A stretch of DNA of 64,000 nucleotides from AP-15 sp963785565 (lineage in GTDB: Bacteria; Pseudomonadota; Alphaproteobacteria; ATCC43930; CGMCC-115725), in assembly GCA_963785565.1 (NCBI GenBank), contig CAWAVV010000068.1:1-64000 (forward strand). The letters run 5' to 3'. The notes beneath the pieces were generated by a model. That model saw only the letters and a list, made by a program, of their open reading frames with translations, was not told the DNA's origin and did no database searches. Positions 18,503 to 27,838 of this stretch are shown piece after piece. The position numbers were made by a program, and so were the translations under genes. Positions within the stretch are counted from its first letter, which is position 1. Every line of letters starts with the position of its first letter.

Positions 18503-19312
18503 TCACGGCTGGGCTGCGGATGCCTGAACCTGCGCCACGACCTGGTCGAAGGGATCGGTTGAGACGCGGAAATCGCCGCGGAACGGGTTGCTGAGCGCGA
18601 TGATCATGATCAGCACCAAAGCTCCCGAAATCGCCATTACCGCCGACATCGCCAGATGCATGCCGATGCTCGGAACGCCGAGTATAGAGGCGAAACCGAC
18701 CGTCAGTGCGCCGCCCATCACGGTCACGATCCAGACCACCGAGGGAACGGTGGTGTCGGAGGCCGCCAACCTCTCCTGTCGCGCATCCGATAGCCGCATC
18801 AACGATTGTAACAGCATCGTCTGCCGGTTGCCGTCGGCCGCGCCGGACGGTTGCAGACCGGCCGCGGTCGCGTTCAATTTGTCTAACCAGAGCGAATTGT
18901 TGGCGACCTCCACCCCTTTGGCCTGTGCGGGCCACTCGACCCTGACCACGGTCTCGACATAGCCGAGAATGTCGTCACGCAGCAGCGACCTTTCCGGGTC
19001 GGCGAACCCGAGCGAGACATTGTAGACATCGCGCACAAAGCCGGCCTCGGCATAGCTTGCCGCCTTCGCCGCGTTGTAGTGTTCCCAAACGACCATGGCG
19101 ACGAAGGCCAGCAGCACCGCAAACGTCACGCCGATCACCGAGAACATCGCGGCTGCGACGTCATTGTGTCGGCGGCGGAACTCGAGCGACAGGAACGGGC
19201 GGACCGCCAGCCCGAGCAATATCGCGCCGAGCGCGGCTGCGCCCGCCAGCAGCAGCCCGACCCCCCAGAGCGGGTATTCGTAGACCATGCCGGGCTGCAT
19301 CAGCATCTGCAC
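18503..19312 (-). CDS. DUF4239 (bestrophin-like) membrane protein
   Basis: This 269-residue membrane protein has two N-terminal transmembrane segments (LWGVGLLLAGAAALGAILLG, then a VIGVTFAVLLAFVAMVVWE helix), a soluble middle of about 120 residues and two C-terminal segments (VVWIVTVMGGALTVGFASIL, then MSAVMAISGALVLIMIIALS). This is the layout of DUF4239 proteins, which resemble bestrophin domains. FSVIGVTFAVLLAF is a typical family block. No experimental role is known to me; an ion-channel role would be a guess. Confidence 0.75.
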   Translation of the reverse strand: MQMLMQPGMVYEYPLWGVGLLLAGAAALGAILLGLAVRPFLSLEFRRRHNDVAAAMFSVIGVTFAVLLAFVAMVVWEHYNAAKAASYAEAGFVRDVYNVSLGFADPERSLLRDDILGYVETVVRVEWPAQAKGVEVANNSLWLDKLNATAAGLQPSGAADGNRQTMLLQSLMRLSDARQERLAASDTTVPSVVWIVTVMGGALTVGFASILGVPSIGMHLAMSAVMAISGALVLIMIIALSNPFRGDFRVSTDPFDQVVAQVQASAAQP

Positions 19313-19717
19313 TGTCGCCCCTCCTCGGGCCGTTAGCTTTCGCCGCCACGGTTTGGCCGCGAAATGATCGTATCGTCGGCGGCAGGTTTCATCACCGACA
19401 TGCCAGGTCCCGAATGATCGAGATATCCACTTCCGCCGGCATACTCAAAGCGCTACGGCGCACGGCGCTCTCGCGGCGGAGGATGCTATTACTTCCCGTA
19501 ATTCCCGGTTCTCCGAGTTTATTTCCCGGTTCGGGCAAAAAAATTCCCGGTTCGCAGCCGACGGGAATTCGCTCGCAAATACTTGAATTTATGTCTCGTT
19601 TTCCCAAAAACGGTGGGCTGCGAGGGCGAAATCGATGAAATTCCCGGTTGTTTTCCCGGTTCTACGGGAATGTTGCCGGGCCGGCGCCCCCCGCTCGCCG
19701 CCCTCGGCGGGTGGCGC
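19313..19717. repeat. TTCCCGGTT repeat cluster
   Basis: The gap between the DUF4239 gene and encapsulin contains five direct copies of TTCCCGGTT (19502, 19523, 19544, 19641, 19653) and inverted relatives (ACGGGAA at 19561 and 19665). Local GC drops below that of the flanks. In the complement the repeats would read as short ENREF/EPGI-like peptide units, similar in style to repeats I recall from rhizobial genomes. No long gene spans them. Confidence 0.75.
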
Positions 19718-20527
19718 CTATGCCGTCGGCGCCGGCGCCAGCGCCACCGCGGCTTCGCTGGTCAACAGCAGGAAGGTGAAGCTCTCCTGCAAATAAAGGC
19801 GGACCACGGCGTCGGTATGGCTCAGATAGCCGATCGAGAAGTCCTGGCCGATATGCAGGTCGAAATCCCCGCCGCGGGTGGTCAGCACATAACCTCCAGT
19901 GATCGCCGGAGCCCAGATGATCTCGGTCTCGACCAGCCGATGGATGTGCTGCAATACCGGATAGCCGTGGTCTCTCGCCTCGGCGACCGCGGTATAAGGC
20001 TCGGCCCCCAACACCACCGAATAGGGGCCGTTGACGCCGACCAGCCGCAGCTCGCTCACCGCATGAGCGATCGCGTCTGGATAGTTGGCCACATCTGCCG
20101 GCAGGGTCACTATCGGGTTGCTGGTGCCTTGGCGGATACCCTGAATGCCGCCCGCTTCATAGCCCTCGAAGATCGCGCCGTCCTCGGCAAAGGCGATCTT
20201 TTTGGCGGCGTCCTTGGTCGGCTGCCAGTCCGAATCGTTGGCGCCGCGCTCGACGTCGTCGATCATCTGGCGATCGAGCTCGAACGGCACGCGCAACTCG
20301 ACCAGCGCCTTGACCTCGCGCTGGCGGGCGAGGATGCCGTCCCCCGGCGCCGCGATATTCCGCAGATGGCCGGTGCCGACCGCCGAAAAGGCGGTTCCGG
20401 CCGGTCCTTGCACATCGACCACGCGCCGGCCGGCAAGGTAGCGCTTTAGGGTGCGCGAGGCCTCTTCCTCGATCTGCGCCCAGGCTGCATCGGAAATCGG
20501 CGCCAGTTCGCGGTGCAGGTTATTCAT
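19718..20527 (-). CDS. family 1 encapsulin shell protein
   Basis: This shell protein assembles into an icosahedral protein compartment (269 residues, typical). Family marks are NNLHRELAPISDAAWAQIEE at the start (the helix that binds cargo peptides), LAGRRVVDVQGPAG, YLSHTDAVVRLYLQESFTF near the end and the HK97-like layout. The ATG overlaps the last codons of the DyP peroxidase by eight bases, so shell and cargo are translated from one message. The DyP tail ends in a cargo-loading peptide, which fixes the assignment. Confidence 0.93.
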   Translation of the reverse strand: MNNLHRELAPISDAAWAQIEEEASRTLKRYLAGRRVVDVQGPAGTAFSAVGTGHLRNIAAPGDGILARQREVKALVELRVPFELDRQMIDDVERGANDSDWQPTKDAAKKIAFAEDGAIFEGYEAGGIQGIRQGTSNPIVTLPADVANYPDAIAHAVSELRLVGVNGPYSVVLGAEPYTAVAEARDHGYPVLQHIHRLVETEIIWAPAITGGYVLTTRGGDFDLHIGQDFSIGYLSHTDAVVRLYLQESFTFLLLTSEAAVALAPAPTA

Positions 20528-21596
20528 TCGGGGGGCCTCTCTTCAGCGAGCCGATGCCGAGCGAACCCTCGTGCACCGGCGGAGTGGGTTGCAGGGGATC
20601 GACCGTGGGGGGCGCCGCCGGCCCGTCCGCGATCACATTTTCCAAAAAAGTCGCGGTCGGCGCAAAGAACAGATTGCCGGTGACGGCGCGGCTGAAATCG
20701 AGAATGCGGTCATAATTGCCCGGCGGCTTGCCGATGAACATGTTTTCGAGCATCTGCTCGATGGTCCGCGGCGAGCGCGCGTAACCGATGAAATAGGTGC
20801 CGAAATCGCCCTTGCCGACCTCGCCGAACGGCATGTTGTCGCGCAGGATTTTGACTTCCTCACCGTTCTCGACAATCACCGTCAGCGCATTGTGCGCGAA
20901 GCTCGGCTTGACCGCGTCGTCGAGTTCGACATTGGACAATTTGGTGCGGCCGATGATGCGTTCTTGCGCCTCGGTCGGCAGCGCGTTCCAGGCAGCCAGA
21001 TCATGAAGATACTTCTGCACGATGACATAGCTGCCGCCGGCGAAGCCGGGGTCCTCGCCGCCGACGAAAACGGCGTCGTCAGCGGCCTGACCTTCCGGGT
21101 TCTCGGTGCCGTCGACAAAGCCGAGCAGGTCGCGCTGGTCGAAATAGCTGAAGCCGTGCACTTCGTCGGCCGACGATACCGCGCCGCCGACCCGCTCCAT
21201 GATTTGCGCCGCCAGCCCGAAGCATAGATCCATGCGCTGGGCGCGGATGTGGAACAGGATGTCGCCCGGCGTGGCGATAGCGTGCCGCGCTCCGGCGCGG
21301 AACTCGCGGAACGGGTGCAGCTCCGCCGGGCGTGGCTTGCCGAAAAGCCGGTCCCAGACCTCGGAGCCGAACGCCGCCACGCAGGACAGCCCGCCTTGGA
21401 GGTCGCGAAACCCGACCGCGCGCAACAATGTGGCGAGGTCCGCGCATAACGATCGCACCGCCGCCTCGGCCTCGGCGCCCCGGTTGACCGTGACCACAAG
21501 GAAGATCGCGGCCGGCGTCAGCGGCGCTGCGGCCGGTTGCGGCACGGCGTTCGGATCACCCATCGCCGCGGGTGTCGTCATCGGATCGGACTCCAT
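20520..21596 (-). CDS. encapsulin-loaded DyP-type heme peroxidase
   Basis: This dye-decolorising peroxidase (358 residues) uses H2O2 and a heme. The distal aspartate lies in GFVDGTENPEG, the proximal histidine is likely in SFAHNAL and a distal arginine in IIGRTKLS. FGTYFIGYARSPRTIEQML is a family block. The C-terminal linker (rich in Pro) ends in SLGIGSLKR (residues 345-353), the classic targeting peptide that packs DyP into encapsulin shells. Transcription is with encapsulin, which it overlaps. Likely role: protection against peroxide or oxidation of a small substrate inside the shell. Confidence 0.95.
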   Translation of the reverse strand: MESDPMTTPAAMGDPNAVPQPAAAPLTPAAIFLVVTVNRGAEAEAAVRSLCADLATLLRAVGFRDLQGGLSCVAAFGSEVWDRLFGKPRPAELHPFREFRAGARHAIATPGDILFHIRAQRMDLCFGLAAQIMERVGGAVSSADEVHGFSYFDQRDLLGFVDGTENPEGQAADDAVFVGGEDPGFAGGSYVIVQKYLHDLAAWNALPTEAQERIIGRTKLSNVELDDAVKPSFAHNALTVIVENGEEVKILRDNMPFGEVGKGDFGTYFIGYARSPRTIEQMLENMFIGKPPGNYDRILDFSRAVTGNLFFAPTATFLENVIADGPAAPPTVDPLQPTPPVHEGSLGIGSLKRGPPNE

Positions 21597-21720
21597 TGTC
21601 TGGCGCCCCCACGGAATGCGTGATCCTGGCGATCAGCGCCTCCCTCCGATCCGACGATGCGACACATGGCTCCGATCCGCAAGGTAGCGGCACGCTGTCG
21701 TGGCATGCGCGGAAATCGGT

Positions 21721-22341
21721 TTACGCGACGCCGCGCGGCTCCCGAGCCCGGATGATCGCCAGCCGGCCTTCCTGCCAAAGGCAGTCGACCGCGGCAAAAC
21801 CGGCCTCGCTGATCGTGTGCATTTGCGGGTCGATCCCGCCGATCAGACCGAACAGATCGTAGTCGAGGAAGACGCCGGCCGGCTTCAAAATACCGGCTAC
21901 CGCGCGATAGCAGACGGCGATCTGACCGAGATCGCGCAGATTATGGATCGCGATCGCCGAGACGGCGAGATCGAACGGGCCGCCGACGCCATCGGTCCAT
22001 TTCGGATCGCGCAGATCGCCGACAACGTAGTTCACTCGCTCGCCATGCGCAGCCAGACGTTGCCGCGCCTGATCGAGCATCGGCTGCGAATAATCCTGCA
22101 AGGTCACGCGGGCGCGCGGAAAGGCGCTCAACACCTCCTCGGTCACCACGCCATAGCCGCCGCCGACATCCAATACCGTAATCTCGCTCTCTACGGGATA
22201 GGGCGCCGCGGCGAGCATCTGCCTTAGACGCTGGCGGCGTTCTTCGTCGCGCGTCAGGTCGCGGGCGATCCATTCGCCGACATAGCTCGGCGAGTGCCAG
22301 TCGTGATAGTCGACCGAAATTCCGTCCCTCGTCGAAGACAT
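21721..22341 (-). CDS. SAM-dependent methyltransferase
   Basis: This class I methyltransferase (206 residues) has SAM-binding motif I in ITVLDVGGGYGVVTEEVL, an acidic residue closing motif II (ARVTLQDYSQPML) and FDLAVSAIAIHNLRD as motif IV. Substrate is unknown. It precedes the DyP gene by about 125 bases on the same strand and might be co-transcribed. It is divergent from gor, so the ~120 bases between them must hold both promoters. Confidence 0.8.
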   Translation of the reverse strand: MSSTRDGISVDYHDWHSPSYVGEWIARDLTRDEERRQRLRQMLAAAPYPVESEITVLDVGGGYGVVTEEVLSAFPRARVTLQDYSQPMLDQARQRLAAHGERVNYVVGDLRDPKWTDGVGGPFDLAVSAIAIHNLRDLGQIAVCYRAVAGILKPAGVFLDYDLFGLIGGIDPQMHTISEAGFAAVDCLWQEGRLAIIRAREPRGVA

Positions 22342-22460
22342 CGCCTGCCCTCCTTGTCAGCACCGCTCCGCGGCGATCATAGCCGAGGCTGCACGCTTGC
22401 AGCACCGGTCGAGTTGTGACAACCAGACGCGCAGTTCGAGACACAAGGAGCTAGCTGCAG

Positions 22461-23837
22461 ATGGCGCGCTATGATTTCGACCTATTCACGATCGGCGCCG
22501 GCTCTGGCGGGGTGGCGAGTTCGCGCCGCGCCGCCGGTTATGGCGCGCGTGTCGCGATCTGCGAGGAGCTGCGCGTCGGCGGCACTTGCGTGCTGCGCGG
22601 CTGCGTCCCGAAGAAATTGCTGGTCTACGGCGCGCAGTTCGCCGACGCCTTTGCCGATGCCGCCGGCTTTGGCTGGACCGTGCCGCCGGCGCATTTCGAC
22701 TGGCCGAGCCTGATCGCCGCCAAGGACAACGAAATCGGGCGTTTGTCGCAGATCTACATCAATATGCTCAACAATAGCCGCGTCGAGATCATCGACGGCC
22801 GCGGCATCGTATGCGACGCGCACACCGTCGAGGTCGCCGGACAGACCTATACCGCCGACAGGATCCTGATCGCCGTCGGCGGACACCCGACCGTACCGAA
22901 CATCCCCGGCATCGAGCACGTGATCTCGTCGAACGAGGCGCTCGACCTTCCCCATCTGCCGCGCCGCGTCGTGATCGTCGGCGGCGGCTACATCGCGGTC
23001 GAGTTTGCCGGCATCTTCAACGGTTTCGGCAGCGAGGTCGTCGAAATCATCCGGCGCGAGGATTTGCTCTACGGCTTCGACGACGACCTTCGGGTGGCAT
23101 TAGCCCAGGAAATGCGCGGCCGCGGCGTCGAGATCCATACCCGCACCCAGATCGCGCGCATCGTCAAGGCGCCGCGAGAGGGCTATTCGGTCTTCACCAC
23201 CCACGGTCAGGAGATCTCGGCCGACCTGGTCATGTACGCGACCGGGCGCAAGCCCAACACCCGGGGCCTCGGCCTCGCCGAAGCCGGCGTGAAGCTCGAC
23301 AACAACGGGGCGGTCGTTGTCGACGAATGGCAGCGCGCGACCGTGCCCAACATCTACGCCGTCGGCGACGTGACGGATCGGATCAACTTGACCCCGGTCG
23401 CCATCGCCGAAGGCCGCGCCATCGCCGAGACCGTCTACAACGACAACCCGATCAAGATGGACCACCGTGACGTCCCTTCGGCCGTGTTCAGCCAGCCGCC
23501 GATCGGGACCGTCGGACTGACCGAGGAGGAGGCGCGCCGGGAATTCGGCGAGGTCGACATCTACAGCGCCCGCTTCAAGCCGATGAAGAACACCTTGTCC
23601 GGACGCGACGAGCGCACCCTGATGAAGCTCGTCGTCGACGCGCGCAGCGACCGCGTGCTGGGCTGCCACATGCTGGGCCCGGACGCGCCCGAAATCATCC
23701 AGGGTGTGGCGATCGCGGTCAAATGCGGCGCGACCAAGCGGCAGTTCGACCAAACCGTCGGCATCCATCCGAGCGCCGCCGAGGAGTTCGTCACCATGCG
23801 CGAAAAGGCCGTCCGCCCCAAACTCGCGGCGGAATAG
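22461..23837 (+). CDS. gor: glutathione-disulfide reductase
   Basis: This FAD enzyme reduces oxidised glutathione with NADPH (458 residues, homodimer, cytoplasm). The FAD motif is FTIGAGSGGVASSRRAA, the redox disulfide is C43/C48 in GGTCVLRGCVPKK, the NAD(P) motif is VIVGGGYIAVEFAGIF and the second FAD block is IYAVGDVTDRINLTPVA. The dimer-interface base is HPSAAEEF near residue 435. An arginine in EIIRREDLLYGFD after the nucleotide site is consistent with NADPH. A strong GGAG precedes the ATG. A peroxidase nearby fits an oxidative-stress role. Confidence 0.93.
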   Translation: MARYDFDLFTIGAGSGGVASSRRAAGYGARVAICEELRVGGTCVLRGCVPKKLLVYGAQFADAFADAAGFGWTVPPAHFDWPSLIAAKDNEIGRLSQIYINMLNNSRVEIIDGRGIVCDAHTVEVAGQTYTADRILIAVGGHPTVPNIPGIEHVISSNEALDLPHLPRRVVIVGGGYIAVEFAGIFNGFGSEVVEIIRREDLLYGFDDDLRVALAQEMRGRGVEIHTRTQIARIVKAPREGYSVFTTHGQEISADLVMYATGRKPNTRGLGLAEAGVKLDNNGAVVVDEWQRATVPNIYAVGDVTDRINLTPVAIAEGRAIAETVYNDNPIKMDHRDVPSAVFSQPPIGTVGLTEEEARREFGEVDIYSARFKPMKNTLSGRDERTLMKLVVDARSDRVLGCHMLGPDAPEIIQGVAIAVKCGATKRQFDQTVGIHPSAAEEFVTMREKAVRPKLAAE

Positions 23838-23885
23838 GTCGGCGGCGGGTCGTTCGCACGCCGTAGCGAGGGCAGCGCCGGTCAC

Positions 23886-24719
23886 TCACCCGCCGGGAGC
23901 CGGGGTGCCCTTGCCGGCGAGTTCGGCCTCCTCTGCGGCCTCGCGCTTGGCGCGCGCCTTCTCGACCATGCGGCAGGAGATGATCGAAGCCTCGAACAGG
24001 ATGATCAGCGGGATCGCCAGGCTCGTCTGGCTGATCACATCGGGCGGGGTCAGCACCGCGGCGACGACGAACATAATGACGATTGCGTAGCGGCGCTTCG
24101 AGGCGAGCCCGGCCGCGCTGACGAGCCCGACCCGCGCCATCAGGGTCAACAGCACCGGCAACTGAAAGGCCACGCCAAAGGCCAACAGCAAGGTCATGAC
24201 CAGCGACAGGTACTCGTTGACCTTGGCTTCGAGAACAATCGGCAATGATCCCGAACCGCCCGGTGATTCAAAACTGACAAAGAACCGCCAAGCGTATGGG
24301 ATCACCACAAAATACGCGAGCGAGGCACCCATCAGAAACAGCACCGGCGTCGCGAACAGGTAGGGGAAAAAGGCCCTCTTTTCGGTCTTGTAGAGGCCCG
24401 GCGCGACGAATTTCCAGATTTGCATCGCCACGACCGGAAAGGCGATGCACAGCGCCGCCCAGAACGAGACTTTGACATAGGTGAAAAAGGCTTCGGTCAG
24501 GCCGGTGTAGATCAAATGCCTTCCGGTTTGGCCGGCAAAGATCACCGCGAGGGGATGGACCAGGAAATCGTAAATCCGGACTTTGAACTGATAACATACA
24601 AGAAACGCGACCATGATCGCGCCGATCGACCACATCAGCCGGTTGCGCAGCTCGATCAGGTGGTCGAGCAACGGCATCCGCCCCTCTTCGAGCTCGCCTT
24701 CCCGATCGTCCTCCATCAT
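23886..24719 (-). CDS. tatC: twin-arginine translocase TatC
   Basis: This is the core receptor of the Tat pathway, which exports folded proteins across the inner membrane (277 residues, six transmembrane segments). Family marks are MPLLDHLIELRNRLMWS at the N-terminus, the periplasmic loop with FAGQTGRHLIYTGLTEAFF and KFVAPGLYKTEKRAFFP. The C-terminal tail is charged. It follows tatB directly, with about seven bases between tatB's likely stop and this ATG. tatA is not in the window. Confidence 0.95.
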   Translation of the reverse strand: MMEDDREGELEEGRMPLLDHLIELRNRLMWSIGAIMVAFLVCYQFKVRIYDFLVHPLAVIFAGQTGRHLIYTGLTEAFFTYVKVSFWAALCIAFPVVAMQIWKFVAPGLYKTEKRAFFPYLFATPVLFLMGASLAYFVVIPYAWRFFVSFESPGGSGSLPIVLEAKVNEYLSLVMTLLLAFGVAFQLPVLLTLMARVGLVSAAGLASKRRYAIVIMFVVAAVLTPPDVISQTSLAIPLIILFEASIISCRMVEKARAKREAAEEAELAGKGTPAPGG

Positions 24720-24725
24720 GGCGAC

Positions 24726-25236
24726 CTACGGTTGGGGCGGCCCGGGGTCGCGGGCGGGCGCGCCGGGCGGCGCGCCAACCGCCGGCGCTGGTCGAGCCGA
24801 GTTCGGGCGGCGACGGCGCCGAGGGCGCGGCATTTCCCAGCGGGCGTTCGAGCGGCGCAGGCTGCCGCGCCGCTGCCTCGATTGCCGGCTCGCCGCCATT
24901 TGCGGCCGATAACGGCACGGTTTGTGTCTCGGAAAAGCTCGGCAGTTCAGGCGGTCTCAGGCTTTCGCTCAGGCTACCGGTTGGATCGACCGTGTTGTGG
25001 AACTCCTTGTCGAGGTCGAATTCGGCTGCCTTCTTGAGGTCCTGCCGCACTTCTTCGAGCTCGGCCTCGCGAATCATCTGGTCGATGCTGCCCTGAAACT
25101 CTCGTGACAAGGTGCGCGCCTTGCGCATCCAATAGCCGGCAACGCGCATTACCTTCGGCAAATCCTTCGGTCCGATGAAGACGAGCGCCACAGTCCCGAT
25201 CAGCAGAATCTCTGACCAGCCCAGATCAAACAGCAT
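24726..25236 (-). CDS. tatB: TatB, apparent frameshift near the end
   Basis: TatB partners TatC in substrate binding. The N-terminus has the membrane anchor MLFDLGWSEILLIGTVALVF with the FIGPKDLPKVMR hinge, then a long amphipathic helix (REFQGSIDQMIREAELEEVR) and a Pro/Ala-rich tail. In the original frame the protein would not stop but run on over tatC in a foreign arginine-rich reading. A one-base shift near 24790 gives a Pro/Ala/Gly tail ending GPPQP and a TAG at 24726, just before tatC. I take the shift as the real reading. The ATG at 25236 is preferred over one at 25251. Confidence 0.8.
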
Positions 25237-25399
25237 CGGACCGCATTCCACTCCGAAGTTTAAACATGGCCGAGGCTCCGCAAAACGGGCGCGATGATGT
25301 CAGAAAGGGCCGATGCCGGCAACGCCGCCCTCATTGAGGCTAACGGCCGACCGGCGACATTTCGCTCGCCATGCCGTCTGCTGCGCATCTCCTCGAGGG

Positions 25400-25585
25400 T
25401 CAGCGGCGCACCAGCCAGACCAGGGCGACGCCGGCGCAGGCGGCGGCAAGGCCAGCGATCCGCAGCGCCTGCGGCGGGATCGAGATGGCCTGAGCCGCGG
25501 CCCGCTTCATGCCCTTTGGGAACAGGGCGTAGAGACAACCCTCGATCACCAGCACGAGGGCGAGCGCCGTCCACAGGTCATTCAT
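25400..25585 (-). CDS. DUF2065 small membrane protein (YjeT-like)
   Basis: This 61-residue protein has two transmembrane helices: LWTALALVLVIEGCLYALFP, and LRIAGLAAACAGVALVWLVR at the end. FPKGMKRAAAQAISIPPQALR between them is the family block. It follows hflC by about 45 bases, the same position as yjeT downstream of hflKC in enterobacteria. Function unknown. Confidence 0.85.
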   Translation of the reverse strand: MNDLWTALALVLVIEGCLYALFPKGMKRAAAQAISIPPQALRIAGLAAACAGVALVWLVRR

Positions 25586-25630
25586 TGCCGGATCGGTCTG
25601 CCCGATTACCGGCCGCGAACGATGTTCGGT

Positions 25631-26542
25631 TCACCGCGAGCCGGGTTTCGCCGTGGTCGCCGCTGGCGGCGGCGGCGCCCCGGCCGGGTTCCCGAAGAAT
25701 CGGAAAAAACTGCTGTTGGGGTTCAGCACGAACGACGTATTGTTGCCGGTCAGCGCGTCGCGATAGGCCTGCAAAGATCGATAAAAAACAAAAAAATCCT
25801 TATCCTGGTCGTACGCGTTCGCATAGATCTCGATAGCCTTGGCGTCGCCGTCGCCGCGCACCTTCTGCGCGTCGCGCTGTGCGTCGGCGAGAATCACCGT
25901 ACGTTCGCGGTCGGCGTTGGCGCGAACCGTCTTCGCCGCCTGGGCGCCTTCGCCGCGGTATAAGGCCGCCTGCTGCTGCCGTTCGGACCGCATGCGGGCA
26001 AAGATCGCCTCGCTGTTTTGCGGCGGCAGATCGGCGCGGCGGATGCGCACATCGACGACCTCGATGCCAAAGGGCTTGGCCTGGCCGGCGACGGCGTCGC
26101 GGATCTGCCGCATGATTTTCGCCCGCTCCGGCGACAGCAGCGCCGACAGGGTCACATTGCCGATGACTTGCCGCAGGCTGCCGCTGACGAGCGCGCCGAG
26201 CCGGGCCCGCGCCGTGACTTCGGAGGCGACGGTCTGATAGAACAGCAGCGGGTTGGTGATGCGGTAGCGGGCATAGGTGTCGACGATGAGCCGTTTCTGA
26301 TCGGATGCGATGACCTCCTCGGGCGGCGGCTCGAAATCGAGCAGGCGCTTGTCGTAGATGATCACATTCTGAATGAATGGCTTCTTGACCTGCAGGCCGG
26401 GCTCGCGAAGCACCCGGAGCGGCTGGCCGAACTGGAGCACCAGGGCCTGCTCGGTCTGGTCGACGATGAACAGCGAGCTCATTGCAAAGATGCCGGCAAC
26501 GACCAGCACCGCGGCAACGGCAAACAAAACGCGCCGGCTCAT
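25631..26542 (-). CDS. hflC: HflC, FtsH modulator
   Basis: HflC is an SPFH (stomatin/prohibitin) protein that with HflK forms a cage around the FtsH protease in the inner membrane. The 303 residues begin with one transmembrane helix (FAVAAVLVVAGIFAMSSLFIV). The SPFH domain follows (VDQTEQALVLQFGQPLRV, VDTYARYRITNPLLFYQTV), then a long coiled coil with ARMRSERQQQAALYRGEGAQ. The tail is Pro/Ala rich. It starts about 57 bases after the hflK stop. Confidence 0.93.
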   Translation of the reverse strand: MSRRVLFAVAAVLVVAGIFAMSSLFIVDQTEQALVLQFGQPLRVLREPGLQVKKPFIQNVIIYDKRLLDFEPPPEEVIASDQKRLIVDTYARYRITNPLLFYQTVASEVTARARLGALVSGSLRQVIGNVTLSALLSPERAKIMRQIRDAVAGQAKPFGIEVVDVRIRRADLPPQNSEAIFARMRSERQQQAALYRGEGAQAAKTVRANADRERTVILADAQRDAQKVRGDGDAKAIEIYANAYDQDKDFFVFYRSLQAYRDALTGNNTSFVLNPNSSFFRFFGNPAGAPPPPAATTAKPGSR

Positions 26543-26599
26543 CGTATGGTCCTCATCGCCGGCCCTTCCTCATTGCAGCCCGGCTCATTGCTGCCCGGC

Positions 26600-27838
26600 T
26601 CATTGCTGCCCGCCGCCCGGTTGCGGTGTCGAGGTCGCGCTGTCCGACGATTGCGCCTGGGTCCCGCCGCTCCCTGGAGCCGTGCCGCCGGGGGCGCTTC
26701 CCACGGGCAGCGCGCCAGCCTTGCCGCCGCTGCCGAGGGTGGGCAGCGGCAGAAAGGGGAGCACTCCGCTCCCGCCTTGCGCCGATTTGTCGAGGATCAC
26801 CTTGTTACTGTTCTTCAGCACCTCTTCCATGGTTTCGAGGTAGAGCCGCTCGGTGGTCACGTCCTGCGCCGCCTTGAACGCGTGGAACACCGAAAGGAAA
26901 CGCGCGGCATCGCCTTGCGCGCGGGCGACGGTCGCCAGGCGATAGCCTTCGCCCTGCTGCTCGATCTGCACCGCGTCGCCGCGCGCCCCGGGGATGATGC
27001 CGTTGCGATAGGTCTCGGCCTCGTTGCGCAGCCGGGCTTGGTCGGCGAGCGCCGCCTGTACGTCGCGAAACGCGTCGATGACCTCGGCCGGCGGATCGAC
27101 CCGCTGCAGCTGCAGCTGGGTGATCTGGATCCCGGCGCTGTAGCTGTCGAGGATCGACTGCAGCAATTCGCGGGTGTCCGCCTCGATCTTCGCCCGCCCT
27201 TCGGCCAGCGCCTGGGCGATCGGGGTTTCGCCGACGACCTCGCGCATCGCGCTTTCGGCGGCCGATTTGACCGTCAGCTCCGGGTCGCGGATGTTGAACA
27301 GATACGCCTTGGCATCATCGATCACCCAAAAGACGGTAAAGTTGATGTCGACGATATTTTCGTCGCCGGTCAGCATCAGCGCCTCTTCCGGCAGCTGGCG
27401 TATCCCGGCCTGGCCAAGCTCGCCGGTGCCGGAGCGGAAACCGATCTCGGTGCGGTTGACCCGGGTGACGCTCGGCGTCAGCACCGACTCGATCGGGCCC
27501 GGCAGATGATAATTGAGCCCGGGCTGGGTCGTGCGGTTGTAGGCGCCAAAGCGCAGCACGATCCCGACCTCGTCGGGCAGCACCCGATAGAAGCCGCTCG
27601 CCAGCCAGATCACCAGGACGGCGAGGATGACGATGGCGACCCCGGTGCCGGTGCCGAACCCGCCCGGCATCAGGCGCCGGATCCGGTCCTGGCCGCGCCG
27701 CAGCAAGTCTTCGAAATCGGGCGGATAGGGCCCGCGCCGCCCGGGGCCGCCGCCATTATTGCGGGGACCGCCGCCCCAGGGGCCGCCGCCGCGAGGACCG
27801 CCGCCCCACGGGCCGCCCCCCTGACTTAGCCAGAACAT
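26600..27838 (-). CDS. hflK: HflK, FtsH modulator
   Basis: This is the partner of HflC in regulating FtsH (412 residues). The N-terminal cytoplasmic tail is an unusual glycine-proline repeat (units of GGGPWGGGPR), then one transmembrane segment (GVAIVILAVLVIWLASGFY) and the SPFH domain with VLPDEVGIVLRFGAYNRTTQPG and GDENIVDINFTVFWVIDD. The C-terminus is Gly/Ser/Gln rich. The start is the ATG at 27838 with AAAGG upstream; earlier codons read from intergenic sequence. It is the first gene of hflK-hflC-DUF2065-tatB-tatC. Confidence 0.93.
   Translation of the reverse strand: MFWLSQGGGPWGGGPRGGGPWGGGPRNNGGGPGRRGPYPPDFEDLLRRGQDRIRRLMPGGFGTGTGVAIVILAVLVIWLASGFYRVLPDEVGIVLRFGAYNRTTQPGLNYHLPGPIESVLTPSVTRVNRTEIGFRSGTGELGQAGIRQLPEEALMLTGDENIVDINFTVFWVIDDAKAYLFNIRDPELTVKSAAESAMREVVGETPIAQALAEGRAKIEADTRELLQSILDSYSAGIQITQLQLQRVDPPAEVIDAFRDVQAALADQARLRNEAETYRNGIIPGARGDAVQIEQQGEGYRLATVARAQGDAARFLSVFHAFKAAQDVTTERLYLETMEEVLKNSNKVILDKSAQGGSGVLPFLPLPTLGSGGKAGALPVGSAPGGTAPGSGGTQAQSSDSATSTPQPGGGQQ

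Noticed and set aside
24268..24725. A 327-residue TatB fused across tatC
   Set aside because: The extension is arginine-rich antisense-like reading over tatC codons; a one-base shift gives a normal TatB end.
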